From: Rhizobiales bacterium 32-66-11 | GTDB taxonomy: Bacteria; Pseudomonadota; Alphaproteobacteria; Rhizobiales; Xanthobacteraceae | Direction of reading: 5' to 3' | DNA length: 57,559 nt | Assembly: GCA_002304505.1 (NCBI GenBank) | Contig: NCEH01000056.1 | Location: forward strand, 1 to 57,559 | Shown: one piece after another, positions 27,929 to 39,700 of the stretch | Numbering within the stretch: the stretch's first letter is position 1 | How the letters are laid out: the number at the start of each line of letters is the position of its first letter | The notes under the pieces: model-generated | Told to the model about the DNA's origin: nothing | Seen by the model: the letters and a program-made list of their open reading frames with translations, nothing else | The model's database searches: none | Translations under genes and position numbers: made by a program

Positions 27929-30900
27929 TCAGAACCGGACCTGAAGCCCGCCGCGCAGCGACTGGTGGGTGCCGACGGTGGAGAAATTGCCGTCATAGGC
28001 CGCGAACAAGGACACTTTGTCGGTGGCCGAGAGCGAGAGCCGCGCGCCCACCGGCAACACCCAGGCATCCTGGTTGAAGCCCTGCACCAGGATCGGCGCA
28101 TAGCCGGGCAGCTGAACCGTCGGATTGGCGCTGTCCACCACCACGTCGCGGGCGATGCCGGTCTCGATCTCGCCGGTCAGCCAGCCCGCCCAGCCGAATT
28201 GGCGCAGATCCACCTTCTGCTGCATGGTCACGGTGAATTCCGGCCGCAGCAACGTGTAGTCGCTGCCGCTCCAGGCGGCATTCAGGCTGGGATAGAAGCT
28301 GCTCTCATTATAGCTGTCCACATTGACGTTCAGCAGCGTCAGGGCGGCGCGGGGAATGAAGCTCATCGTTCCCATCTCGACGCTGGTGGAGGCGGCGAGC
28401 CGGCCGGCGATGCGCAGATCGTTGAAATTGGCGTTGGTGGCCGCAAGGCCGCCGCCGACCCAATAGGTCTGGTTCGCCTCGTCATCGCCGCGCCCGACGA
28501 GCACCGAGCCGTTCAGCACCACCCGGCCGATTTCGTAGGACGCATAGGCGGCGAGCGAATAGGCGTTGGAGGTATAATTGGGGCTCGCGCTGCCGGAGGC
28601 GTCGGCATTGTTCTGGCTGTAGGTGCCCATGAGGCCGACCACCAGGTTTTTCGCCACTTCCCCGTCCACGCCCAGCATCACGCCGCCGCCGTCCGCCTGG
28701 ATGGTGGGGACGCCGCCATCGGCATAAAGGCGGGTGCGCGAGCCATAGGCATTAGCCCACAGCGCCATGCCATCGGCGCGCGAGCCCTGGCTGATGGGGC
28801 CGATGCCGGTGAGGAAGCCGGGCACATTCTGCCCGCCGTCGGTATTGGCCGCGACCGCCGGTCCGGAGAGGCTTGGCTTGGCGCCCGGCGCGCTCGGCGC
28901 GGCATCCTGGAACTGGGCCGCCCGCCGCTCCAGCACATCCAGGCTGCGCAGGGTATCGGCGGCGGCAAGGCGGGTGGTGGCATCCACCTGGAACGGGCTG
29001 ATGGTGGCGACATTCACCCCATTGGCCGCATATTGCGCGCCGACGCCCATGCGGGTGTCGCCGGCGCTGATGGACCCGAACGTGCCCTGCACGGTGGAGG
29101 CGGCGAGGATGTTGTAGATGCCGTTCGCGCCGCCGGTGGAGGGCTGGATGGTGACGCTGCCGCCGGCGATATTGGCGATATTGGTGACGATCAGCTGGTC
29201 GCTCAGCCCGGCCCCGTTGGTCTCGATCTGAAGTACGCCGCCATTGGCGACATAATTGCCGACCATCAAGGTGCCGACGCTGTTGCCCGGCGCGATCACG
29301 CCGCCCATACCGCCGACCGTGCCGTTGACGAAGCCGGTCCCCTGAAGCACCGACCCGCCGCCGAGGCTGACCGCGCCGACGAGGGTTCCGTTCACGCGCA
29401 CCGTGTTGAAGCCGGTGACCGAGACATTGCCCAGCATTTGCCCCGAGGATTGCAGCGTGAAGCTGTTGCCATAGCCCGAGGCGAGCAGGGCGAAGAGCGA
29501 GACGCTGGTGTCCGCCGCAAGGCTCCCGCCCACGGTGGCACTGTTGCCGGAACCGGCAAGGCGGATCTGCCCGGCCATGCCGCCATTCATCGCGAAGCTG
29601 TTGGCGGCGCCGGAAATCTGCACCTGGCCGGAGACCGTGCCGCCGGAATTCACCTGCGCCTGGTTCTGCGTGCCGGCCATTTCAAGCGCCACATTGGTGG
29701 CCTGGGGAATGGTGAAGGCGGGGGTCTTGGTGCCGGCGGCATTCTGCTGGGCGATGTAATTCTGGAGATAGGCGTTCGCAGACGTGACCGAGCCGGAGAT
29801 GACAAGGCCGTTGCCGGAACCGGAAACGGAGATGCGGCCGTCCACTTCGCCGGTGGCGCCGATCTGCGCCAAGCCGCCGGTGCCGCTCAGGGCCAGCGCC
29901 TGGTCGCTCGCCGTATTGGCGATGAAGGGCGCGACGCCGTTCTGGTAGCCGAACGCCGCCGACGGCACCATCGAGACGGCGGGCGAGGTGATAGTCCCGG
30001 CGATGGAGGCGCGGTTGTTCTGGCCGGCCAAAGACACAAGGCCGGTGACGCCGCCATCGAGGGCCAGCGTGTTGCTCGACCCGTTGAGGGCGATGGTGCC
30101 GAGCACGGCGCCGGTGGATTGAACATGGGTGGCGTTCTGCGTGCCGTTCACCAGCACGGCGTAGGAAGCGCCGCCATAGGTGTTGATGGTGCCGCCGATA
30201 TTGGCCTTATTGTTCGAGCCGGCCATGGAGATGGCGGCGGAATTGTCGCCCCACAATTCCAGGATGGCGCCGGAGGTCAGGTTCAGCGTCGCATCGCCCT
30301 GGAGCGCGACGCCGGAAATATTGCTGCCGAACACCGCAAGGCTCGGGCGCGGCACCGTGATCGCGCTGACGGAACCGTTGGGGTTGGCCTGGTTCTGATA
30401 ATAGAGCGTCGGATCGACGTACCAGGACCCGATCGTGTTGCCGGACGGGCCGAGGGTGAGCGTCTGGCCCTTCACGTCGAGCGCGGAGGTGCGCACATTG
30501 TCGCCGGTACACACCGAGCTGGTGGCGGAGACCTTGGTCGGGCTGGCGCCGAAGCTGCAGCTGCCCTGCGTGGTGGTGGCGAGCACCACATTGCGGTCCA
30601 GCGCCCACACCAGCGGCACCGAGGTATAGTCGCCGATCTGATAGCCATAGGGGGCAAACCAGTCCTGCGCGCCGAAGAAGGGGAACCAATAGGCGGCGTT
30701 CGACTGATAGCCGAGGAAGTTGATGGCATAAGCGAAGTCGGTCGCCGTATTGTAGAACAGCGATGACGTATAGCCCGCGATCAGGCCGCTATGGCCGATC
30801 AATTCGCCGCCGGTGCCGAAGCTCGGCATCTGATAGAGGGCAAGGCCGTAATAGGACGGGATCGAGCCCACCGAACCGGGATAGATGAAATCCGTGCGCT

Positions 30901-31897
30901 GGGCCTGCATGCTGGCGCTCAGCAAGCCATTGTCGTTGGTAGCGATCTCGCGCACCCATTTCAGCTCGTCCGACGGGGTGGAGAGCATCGCCCCCGCGGC
31001 CCAGGGAACCTGCGGATCGACGAAGGTCATGTTGTAGACGCTGCCGGCGGGCACCGTATAAGGCGCCTGGGTCACCAGATATTGGTTCGAGCCGGCGTAA
31101 TTGGCGGTGGTGAACTGGTTGGTATAGGGAAAGGCGGAATCTTTCATCCCCATGGGGGTGAAGACCAGATCCTGCGCCAGCTTCTCCATCGCGGTGCCGG
31201 TCACGCTCTGGGCGATGATGCCGAGCAGGACGAAATTTGTGTTCGCATAGGCCATCTGGCCGACCGCGCCGGGGGTTTGGGTGCCGGCGTTGATGCTCTG
31301 CACGACCGCCTGGATCAGCTGTTCTGGGGTATAATTGGCGCTGCCATAGGGGCCGTTCGGGCTGTTGAAATTCGCCCATTCCTGAAGGATCGTCTGCCCC
31401 GGAACATGCAGCGAGGGCGAGACCAGATATTCCGGCAGGCCGCTGGTCATGCTCATCACGTTGCGCACGGTGATGACGTTGCCGTTGGGAATATTCAGGC
31501 CCGCGACATAAGTATTGATCGGCGCGTCAAGGTTGATCAGCCCCTGGTCGGCGAGGCGCATCACCACCGTGCCGGTGATGGTCTTGGAGGCGCTGCCGAT
31601 GCGGAACTGGGTATCGGCGGTGATCGGCCGCGTGTGCTGCACGTCGGCATAGCCGGCGGTGCCGACCCAGGACTTGCTGCCGCCGTTCCAGCTCACCGCG
31701 ATCGAGATGCCCTCGATATTGTTCTGGGAATAGACCGAATCAAGAAAGCCCTGGAGCACCGGCGCGAGCTGCGCCGACTGAAGGTCGGTCTGCCCCGCGA
31801 AGGCCGGCGAGACGACCAGCGCCCCGCACGCAACACCTGCCGCCAGGCGGCGCAATTGCCGCGACACATGCCCGTTTCCCGCGCACTGAATCCTCAT
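27929..31897 (-). CDS. Autotransporter with beta-lactamase-like serine hydrolase passenger
   Basis: A 1322-residue type Va secreted protein. A long signal peptide ends near SPAFAGQ (about residue 34). The passenger first holds a class C beta-lactamase/DD-peptidase-fold domain (about 45-420): SASK (SxxK nucleophile, about residues 102-105), YANTNF (YxN) and HSGLIAGY (the KTG-like third box). It is followed by a Gly/Asn/Ser-rich region of imperfect repeats (SGAVLGTI, GSSNTLAL, GQNNRASI) to about 960, as in beta-helical stems. The last 270 residues form an autotransporter beta-barrel ending GGLQVRF. The enzyme could be an esterase, peptidase or lactamase acting at the cell surface. ATG 31897 has GGAGG 7 bases upstream, better than an in-frame upstream start. 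It lies next to the lipopeptide exporter on the same strand. Confidence 0.9.
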   Translation of the reverse strand: MRIQCAGNGHVSRQLRRLAAGVACGALVVSPAFAGQTDLQSAQLAPVLQGFLDSVYSQNNIEGISIAVSWNGGSKSWVGTAGYADVQHTRPITADTQFRIGSASKTITGTVVMRLADQGLINLDAPINTYVAGLNIPNGNVITVRNVMSMTSGLPEYLVSPSLHVPGQTILQEWANFNSPNGPYGSANYTPEQLIQAVVQSINAGTQTPGAVGQMAYANTNFVLLGIIAQSVTGTAMEKLAQDLVFTPMGMKDSAFPYTNQFTTANYAGSNQYLVTQAPYTVPAGSVYNMTFVDPQVPWAAGAMLSTPSDELKWVREIATNDNGLLSASMQAQRTDFIYPGSVGSIPSYYGLALYQMPSFGTGGELIGHSGLIAGYTSSLFYNTATDFAYAINFLGYQSNAAYWFPFFGAQDWFAPYGYQIGDYTSVPLVWALDRNVVLATTTQGSCSFGASPTKVSATSSVCTGDNVRTSALDVKGQTLTLGPSGNTIGSWYVDPTLYYQNQANPNGSVSAITVPRPSLAVFGSNISGVALQGDATLNLTSGAILELWGDNSAAISMAGSNNKANIGGTINTYGGASYAVLVNGTQNATHVQSTGAVLGTIALNGSSNTLALDGGVTGLVSLAGQNNRASIAGTITSPAVSMVPSAAFGYQNGVAPFIANTASDQALALSGTGGLAQIGATGEVDGRISVSGSGNGLVISGSVTSANAYLQNYIAQQNAAGTKTPAFTIPQATNVALEMAGTQNQAQVNSGGTVSGQVQISGAANSFAMNGGMAGQIRLAGSGNSATVGGSLAADTSVSLFALLASGYGNSFTLQSSGQMLGNVSVTGFNTVRVNGTLVGAVSLGGGSVLQGTGFVNGTVGGMGGVIAPGNSVGTLMVGNYVANGGVLQIETNGAGLSDQLIVTNIANIAGGSVTIQPSTGGANGIYNILAASTVQGTFGSISAGDTRMGVGAQYAANGVNVATISPFQVDATTRLAAADTLRSLDVLERRAAQFQDAAPSAPGAKPSLSGPAVAANTDGGQNVPGFLTGIGPISQGSRADGMALWANAYGSRTRLYADGGVPTIQADGGGVMLGVDGEVAKNLVVGLMGTYSQNNADASGSASPNYTSNAYSLAAYASYEIGRVVLNGSVLVGRGDDEANQTYWVGGGLAATNANFNDLRIAGRLAASTSVEMGTMSFIPRAALTLLNVNVDSYNESSFYPSLNAAWSGSDYTLLRPEFTVTMQQKVDLRQFGWAGWLTGEIETGIARDVVVDSANPTVQLPGYAPILVQGFNQDAWVLPVGARLSLSATDKVSLFAAYDGNFSTVGTHQSLRGGLQVRF

Positions 31898-31944
31898 GGC
31901 CCCGCCTCCATGGTGAACAATGGATTGAAATTTTATTACCGGCA

Positions 31945-31977
31945 ATTATAGGTTGTACAGCGACATTGGCGTGACAA
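31945..31977 (-). promoter_or_regulatory. Candidate promoter of the autotransporter gene
   Basis: On the minus strand an exact TATAAT (31950-31945) lies about 48 bases before the start codon, in an AT-rich stretch unusual for this DNA. A TTGTCA (31977-31972) is 21 bases upstream, longer than the usual spacing. Confidence 0.4.
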
Positions 31978-31993
31978 AAATCCGGAAACCGCG

Positions 31994-33640
31994 TCAACCA
32001 GGCGCCATCTCCAGCGCTTTTTCTTCGCCTCGGATAATCTTTAGCCGGCCTGTATCCATATGCACATGTAGATCGGCCACGTCGAAATAAGCATCGTCAT
32101 GCGTAATGGCGATGACGGTCACACCCTTTTCCTTCAACAAGGGGAGGATCACGCGATAAAACTTCTCGCGAAAATAAGGATCTTGGTCGGCTGCCCATTC
32201 ATCGAAGATGCATATGGGTCGGGCTTCGAGAATGGCGGCGATCATGGCGAGGCGCTTGCGTTGCCCGCCGGAGAGCTTGGTGGTGCTGAAGCGATTGTTC
32301 TCCAGCCGCGACTTGTGCTGCATCTCCAGCAGTTCAAACAGCTCCGACACCAGCACCGGATCCGGCGCCGGCTGCCCGTAGAGTTCGGCGAACAGGTGAT
32401 TGTCGGAAAAAATCACCGAGAACAGGTTGCGATAATCCTGGATGTTGAACGGACCGATGGTCGCGCGATCCACCCGGATCGTCCCGCCCTGGTTGGGATA
32501 AAGCCCGATCAGCATGCGCACGAAGGTGGTCTTGCCGGAGCCGTTGCCGCCGGTGATGAAAATGGTCTGCCCGCGCCGGATGGTGAGGTCGATCGGGCCC
32601 ACCGTGAACGGCCGGTCCCCGCCCGCCGGGGCATGGGCGAAGCTCGCCCCGTCAAGCACGATGGTCTTGAAATCGGCCAGGCTGGAGACCCCGCCGTTCT
32701 TGTGCCCGTTGATGCGCCCGAGCCGCTCCTGAAGCCGCATGATGTTCTCGGCGGCGGAATTGGCATTGGTGAAGATGGGAATGGAGCCCACCACGTTCGA
32801 CACCGGCCCGATCATGAACAGGCTCGCCGTGGTGGTCATCACCACCACCTGCGTATAGGCCTCGCTCACCGCGGGGACGACGAAGACCATCACGCCGGTG
32901 AGCAGGAAGAAGGTGACCTGCGAGAAAACGAAGTCGGTGGCATAGGTGGTCTGCGTGCGGATGCGCAGACGCGTCACCCGGTGCGAGATCGCCTCGATGC
33001 GCTGGGCGATGGCATGGGCCCGCGCATCGCTCATCTTCACTTCCTTGAAGCCCTCCAGCATGTCGCTCATGCTTTCGATCAGGAGGTTTTCCTGTTCGAA
33101 GGATTCGCGCAGCTCCGCCTTCACCTGGGTGTTGCGCGAGATGTGCACCAGCGCCCCGATGATGGTGCAGGCGGCCGAGAGGATGAACGCGGTCCACGAC
33201 AGGAACGCCATGTAGATCATGGTGAAAATCACCAGGATCGCGCTCTGGATGCCGATCACCAGATTGGGCGCGGCCTGCGAGAGGATCAGGGTTTCGCGCG
33301 TGAGGCAGGAATAGATTTCCGCCCGGCCCACATCCTCCAGTTCGAGAAATTCGGCGCGGCGCGCGCGGGCGATCAGGCGCACGCGCATGCGGTCCACCAA
33401 TTGCTCCACCCGGTGGCACACTTCCACCATCAGGCTGCGCTGGGTGTAGACGAACACGAAGATGGTGATGCCGAACAGCAGCAGATTGACGAGATTGCCT
33501 TCCTTGTCCTGCACATGGCTGGCGGCGAGGTTGATGATGGCGAGGATGCCGGCATTGGACAGGCCGGATAGGGCCGCGAGGATCAGGAAGCGCGCGCTTC
33601 CCACCCCCGCTTCCTTCTGGAACAGCCGCAGAACCTTCAT
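31994..33640 (-). CDS. Cyclic peptide/lipopeptide export ABC transporter (SyrD/PvdE type)
   Basis: An ABC exporter fusing a six-helix membrane domain (about residues 1-310) to an ATPase. The ATPase has Walker A GGNGSGKTT, signature TTKLSGGQRKRLAMIAAIL, Walker B ICIFDEWAADQDPYFREKFY and the switch histidine in AITHDD. The DEWAADQDP sequence and the 548-residue length are typical of the family that exports pyoverdine precursors and syringomycin-type lipopeptides. It is the last gene of the synthetase locus, 62 bases downstream of the second NRPS gene, so it probably exports the product to the periplasm or outside. Confidence 0.93.
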   Translation of the reverse strand: MKVLRLFQKEAGVGSARFLILAALSGLSNAGILAIINLAASHVQDKEGNLVNLLLFGITIFVFVYTQRSLMVEVCHRVEQLVDRMRVRLIARARRAEFLELEDVGRAEIYSCLTRETLILSQAAPNLVIGIQSAILVIFTMIYMAFLSWTAFILSAACTIIGALVHISRNTQVKAELRESFEQENLLIESMSDMLEGFKEVKMSDARAHAIAQRIEAISHRVTRLRIRTQTTYATDFVFSQVTFFLLTGVMVFVVPAVSEAYTQVVVMTTTASLFMIGPVSNVVGSIPIFTNANSAAENIMRLQERLGRINGHKNGGVSSLADFKTIVLDGASFAHAPAGGDRPFTVGPIDLTIRRGQTIFITGGNGSGKTTFVRMLIGLYPNQGGTIRVDRATIGPFNIQDYRNLFSVIFSDNHLFAELYGQPAPDPVLVSELFELLEMQHKSRLENNRFSTTKLSGGQRKRLAMIAAILEARPICIFDEWAADQDPYFREKFYRVILPLLKEKGVTVIAITHDDAYFDVADLHVHMDTGRLKIIRGEEKALEMAPG

Positions 33641-33702
33641 GACCCGCCTTCCCGCACCCGCGTTTCCCGGCTCCGGCGGTGCTCACCGCCGGCGCATTCC
33701 CC

Positions 33703-36700
33703 TCATTGCGCCAGCAGCAGGCGGTCGAGATCGTCCAGGCTGAGGTCGCCATAGGTGAAGTCGGACGGGGTGGCCTCCGAACCGCCGCGACCGAGGCAAT
33801 GGGCGAGCACGGCGCGCACCTGCGCCAGGAAGCGCGCGCACAGCGCCTGGGCGTCGGCGGCGGCGAAATGACCGCCGGCCATCTCCAGGCTCACGCAGAG
33901 TTTTCCGTCCTCCACCGCGGCGAGGATTTCGATCGCATGGGGCCGCGTGGTCTGCGGCGCGAGCGCTTGGCCGGGCGTGTTCCAGTCGATGGAGAACACC
34001 CCCGCCCGGCCGCCGCCGGACAGCACGCCGAGATAATTGAAGCCCACCTGCGGCTTCAGCGGCGCAAGACCGATTTCATCGGCGAACTGACGCAGCAGCG
34101 GATAGCTCCAGCCCTGGTCCGGGGTGCGGCGGGCGCTTTCCTTCACGCCCCGGATGGTGGAGGCGAGATCGCCGCCCACATGCACCTTCAAGGGGTGGAA
34201 AACCGTGAACCAGCCGACCGTGCGGCTCACATCCGGAAGGTCCTCGCCGAACAAATCCGCGAACGGATAGTCGCGGCCGTGGCCTTCCACGCTCACCAGC
34301 GCGCTGCGCCGGCCGAACTGCTGTTCCAGCGCCAGCGCCAGGGCGGCGAGCAACAGGTCCTGCACATTGGTGGTATAGGCGCTGTTTGCCCCCTCCAGCA
34401 GACGCGTGGTCTCGTCCGTGTCGAGATGCCCTTCGGCCCGGACCATGTCGGAGAGGCGCGCCGGGCCGGTCCATTCGGGCAGAAGCGCAGGCTCTTCCTC
34501 CAGCGCGCGCCAGAAATTCAGGCGGTGCGCCCAATCCACCTTGGCGCGAATTTTCTCCAGTGCCAGCGCATGGTCGCGATAGGAGGCGGTCTTCTGCGGC
34601 AGGCGCGGGGGCGCCCCGGCGCGCGCGGCCTGATAGGCGGTCTCGAAATCCTCCAGCAGGATCGACCAGGAGACCGCATCCACCACCAGATGGTGCGCCA
34701 CCAGCAGCAGCCGGTCGCCATCGGCCCCATGGGCCAGCAAGGCGGCCAGCAAGGGAGTCTCGTCAAGGGCGAAGCTGGCCTGAAGCGCGTCGGCCGCCAC
34801 TTCGAATGCGTGGGCGTCCGCCTCGGCTTCGGCGGGAAGGTCGATCTCCGCAAGCGTGGGCGCGCGTTCGGGGGCGTTGAACACCTGCGCCCGACCCTCC
34901 GCCCCGACGAAGGCGGCGCGCAGCGCGTCATGCTGCGTCCACAAGGCCGCGAGCGCCGCCCGCGCCGCGTCACCGTGAATGCGTGGCGCGCGCAGCAGCA
35001 CGCTCTGGTTGAAATGATGCGGCGCCTCGGCGGTTTCCAGGAACCAATGCTGGATCGGCGTCAGCGGCACGGCGCCGGTGACCGGGCCCTGGTCCGCCGC
35101 CACCCGCAGCGGCTTCACCACCCGCGCCAGATCCTTCACCGTGGGGTTCTGGAACACGTCGCGGATTTCCGCCTTCCAGCCCGCCTGGCGCAGCCGCGAG
35201 ACGATCTGGATGGCGCGGATGGAATCCCCGCCGAGCGAGAAGAAATCGTCGCCCGTGCCGATCGCCTCGCGCCCCATCACCGCCTGCCAGATGGCCAGGA
35301 TGTCGGCCTCGAGCGGGGTCGCGGGCGCGCTCGCCTGCGCGGCCGGCGCACGGAGCGACGGCAGCGGCAGGGCGGCCTTGTCCACCTTGCCGTTCACCGT
35401 CACCGGCATCTGGTCCAGCTTCACGAAGAAGGCCGGCACCGCATAGGCCGGCACGCTTTTCAGCAGATGCTGCCGCAGCACGGCGGGCGTCGGCACCTCC
35501 TGGCGCGGCACCTGCCCGTCGGCGAACAGGCGAGCGTAGAACGGGGTGCGGCGGAAGCCGTCGCCGAAATGGGCGCTGAGATAGGAGAAGGGCACCGCGT
35601 CGCCCAAGGTCCGGCGCACGGCGCCGTCGAGGATGAAATCGGGATTGAGCCCGTTGGCGCACAGGCGCCGGGAAATATGCAGGGCGATCACGTCGCCCGC
35701 CTTCACCGCCACCGGCTGGTCGAACACCGGCAGATAGACCGGGAGCCAGGAACCGGGATTGTCCAGGATGTCCACTACCGAGCGCTCGTCCACACCGAGG
35801 CGCAGCCACACCAGGAAGCCGGTCACCTCGCAATCACGCGCGATGGTCAGCGCCACGTCCTCGTCCGCCTCGAGCGGGGCGTCGCTCGTGTAGTCGAGAT
35901 ATTCGAACGGCGCGTCGTCGGAGACGATGGCCTCGCGCGGACAATTCTTCAGACACAGCCGCAGGTCGAAGGGATGGCCGACCTCGGCGAAGATCTTCTC
36001 CACATAATGGCCGGCAATGTCGGAAAATCCCGAAGCAATCTGGTCCGCCGGCAGCGACAGAGCGGCGATGCGGGTGTCCGAGAACATGGGATACATGGCG
36101 GCGGGATCGGCCAGCAGAGGGCGCGCGCCGTTGATGATCTTGGCCGAGCCTTCCGCCCCGCCGATGGCGCCGACGATCTCGGAAATGCAGGCGTCGACCT
36201 TTTCCGGCAATTGCACGGTCATGGCATCGCCGTGGATCACCTCGATGCGGTCGGAGAGGCCGAGCTTCTCCACCGTCTCGCGCGCCTTGCGGGCGGTGGC
36301 TTCCAGCCGGTCCACCGCATAGACCTTGCGCGCGCCGGCCTCCACCGCGAGGCGGGCGAGGATGGCGAGCGGGCCGGTGCCGATATCCACCACGCTCTTG
36401 CCCGGCAGATGGCGGGCGAAGGCGTCGCGATAGCGCGCGTTGCGGCCTTCGTCGGCGGCCATGGCGCCATAGGCGACATCGTCATAGACGAAGAATTCGG
36501 CCACCGAGGGCCACAGCTCCACCTTCTCCTCGGCGCAATAATAAGCGGCGAGCGCAACCGAGCCGTCGTCGCGCTCCAGGCGCGTCACATGCACGTCGCG
36601 CAGGCCCTCCACCTGGCGCAGCGCGGCTTCCACCTCGCCCAATTCCACACGGTGGCCGGCGACCTTCACCTGGTCGTCGAGGCGGCCGAGGCAATCCACG

Positions 36701-39700
36701 GAACCGTCCGCACGCCAGGCGCCGAAATCGCCGGTGCGATAGAGCCGCGCGCCGCTGCGCGGATGGGTGATGAAGGCGCGCGCCGTGCGCCCCTCATCGC
36801 CCTGATAGCCGCGCGCGAGCCCGAGCCCGCCGAGATAGATCTCGCCCGGCACGCCGATGGGCGCGGGCTCCAGGTTTTCATCGAGAATGTGCAGGCTGGT
36901 GTTGGGCAGCGGCCGGCCGATGGGCAGGCGCGCGCCCTGCGCGTCTTCCGCCCGGACCCGGTGCACCGTGGCGCAAACCGAGAATTCGGTCGGGCCATAG
37001 GCGTTATAGGCCCGCAGCTGGTCGGCATAGGCACAGAGTTCCTCCACCGGCGCGGCTTCGCCGGCCGTGATCAGCACCTTCAGGCCGGCCAGTTGAGCGC
37101 CGTCGAGCGCGCGCAGATAGGTGGGCGGCAAGGTGACGACGCTGGTGCCGGTGCGCGCGAGCGCATCCAGGAACAGGCCGGTATTCTCCAGCGTGGCGCG
37201 CGAGGGCAGCACCACGCACGCGCCGGCGAACAGCGCCATGAACAGATTCGCCAGCGAGGCATCGAAAGAAGGCGAGGCGAACTGCATCACCTTGTCGTCC
37301 GGCGCGATCTCGAACGCCGCCACCTGCGCCAGCGACATGTTCACGAAGCCGGCATGCTCCACCATCACCGCCTTGGGCTCGCCGGTGGAGCCGGAGGTGA
37401 AGATCACATAGGCGACCTCCCCCGGCGCGCTGCGGTCGAGCGGCGCTGCGACGTCTTGCACCGCGACGTCTTGCGCGGCAAGGACCGGCGCCACGCAGAC
37501 CTGCGGCAATACGCTGTCGGCGATGCGATCGGCGTCGGTATCGGCCAGGATCAGCCGGCATTCGGCGCGCGCCAGCATGAAATCGATGCGGGCGCGGGGC
37601 AATTCCCCGTCCACGGGCACATAGACCGCGCCGGCTTTCAGGATGGCGAGCAGCGCCACCAGGGATTCGATGGAGCGATGAGCGCGTACCGCCACCCGGT
37701 CGCCCGCCGCGATGGCATGATCCGCCACCAACAACCGGGCGAGACGATCGCTCGCAGCATCGAGCGCGGCATAGGTCAGCACGCGGCCGTCTTCGTCCTC
37801 AACCGCCGGGCGATCGGCATGAGCCACCGCCATGGCGCGGAAGGCGCCGACCAGGGTGGCGGGGGCGCGATCCGCGCGGGGCCCCTGCGCGAATTCGGCG
37901 ATCCGCGCGGCTTCCTGGGGCGGCACCAGCGGCAGGCGCGCCACCGGCAAGCTTGTGTCCTCGAGCGCCGCGCCGGCCAGATGCGCGAACTGGGCGCCCG
38001 CCCGTTCGATGCGGTCGGCGTCGAACAGGTCACTGTTATAATTCAGGTCGAGGATCAGCGCGCCGTCTTCCTCCTGGAAGTGGAAGACCATGTCGTAGCG
38101 CGAGAAGTTCCAGGCATTGCGATCGCCGAACGGGGCGATGGAGACGCCCTCCAGGGTGAGATCCACGCCGGCGAAATTTTGCAGGACGATCATGGCGTCG
38201 AACAAAGGCGAGCGGCTCATGTCGCGCTCGATCTGCAGTTCGTTCACCAAGGTGTCGAAGGGGTAGTCCTGGTGCGCGAGCGCGGCGTTCGTCGTTGCGC
38301 CCACGCGGGCCAGGAAGGCGGCGAAGCTCTCCCCGTCCGCAAGCGCATCGCGCAGGGCGAGCGTGTTCACATAATAGCCGATCTGGTGCTCCAGCGCGGC
38401 ATCGGCGCGGCCGGCGACCGGGCAACCCAGCACCAGCTCGGTCTGGCCGGAATAGCGGTGCAGGAACGCCTTGGTGAGGGCGGCGAGGACCACGAACAGG
38501 GTCGTTCCGGTGCGCTGGGCCAGCGCTTCCACCGCGCCCATGGTCGTCGCGCCGAGATCGAAGCGGGCGGTGCGGCCGGTCAGGGTCTGCACCGGCGGGC
38601 GGGCCCGGTCGCGCGGCAGATCGAGCGGCGGCACGGGGGTCGCGAACTGATCGAGCCAGAACGCCCGGTCGGCGGCAAGCGCGCCGCTTTCCGCGCGCTC
38701 CGCCTGCCACACGGCGACATCGCGCATCTGCACGTCGAGCGCCGGCAACACCGGCTGGCGATGCTGGCGCAGCGCCGCGTAGCATTCCGCCAGCTCGCGC
38801 ACCAAAACGCTGAGCGACCAGACGTCGGCGACGATGTGGTGGATGTTGAACAGCAGCAGATGGGCCGGCACGCCGCCTTCGTCCGGCAGGCGCACCAGCA
38901 CGACGCGCATCAGCGGGCCGGCGACGAGATCGAAGCGATGGGCGCCATTGGCGGCGGCGAGCCGGGCCGCCTCGCCGGTCGGGTCGGCATGGCGGCGCAG
39001 GTCCACCTGCTCCAGGTGCCAGGGCAGCTCGGCATGCACCACCTGCGCGCCGGCGCCATCCGGGCCTTCGCGGAAGGTGGTGCGCAGCGTGTCGTGACGC
39101 GCGATCAGCAGCGCGAACGCGCGCTCCAACGCCTCTTCGTCCAGCGCGCCGCGGAGTTCATAGGTCTCGAACAGATTATAGGCGGTGGGCGCGACGCCGA
39201 GCCGGTCGAGCCGCCACAGGCGGTTCTGCGCGGGAGTCGCGGGATAGAATTCAGCCGGCGCCGCACGCGGAATGGAAACCTGCGGGGCGGCCTGCGGGCG
39301 GGCGGCGTCCACCAGCGCCGCGAGCGCGCGGATGTGCGGGGCGGCGAAGAAATCCTTCAGGCTCACCTCGACGGCCAGCGCCTGATAGATCTTCTGCACG
39401 GCACGGATGGCCTTGAGCGAATCCCCGCCGAAATCGTGGAAGCGGGTTTCCACGCTCACCTTCCCGAGGCCGAACAGCTCGGCCCAGATCTCCGCGAGCG
39501 CCGTCTCGGTTTCGCTTTGCGCCGGCACGAAGCCGTGCTGGGCGTAGAACAATTCCTCCGGCCGCGGCAGCGCCTTGCGGTTCAGCTTGCCGGAGATGGT
39601 GGTGGGCAAAGCCTCCAGCGGCAGGAACACGCGCGGCTGCATGGCGGGCGGCAGGGACTTGCCGAGCTCGCCCTTCAGCAGGTCCACCGAAAGTGGCGCC

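Noticed and set aside
27908..30766. A 952-codon plus-strand frame opposite the autotransporter
   Set aside because: Its repetitive Gly/Ala/His sequence mirrors the repeat stem of the autotransporter on the other strand.
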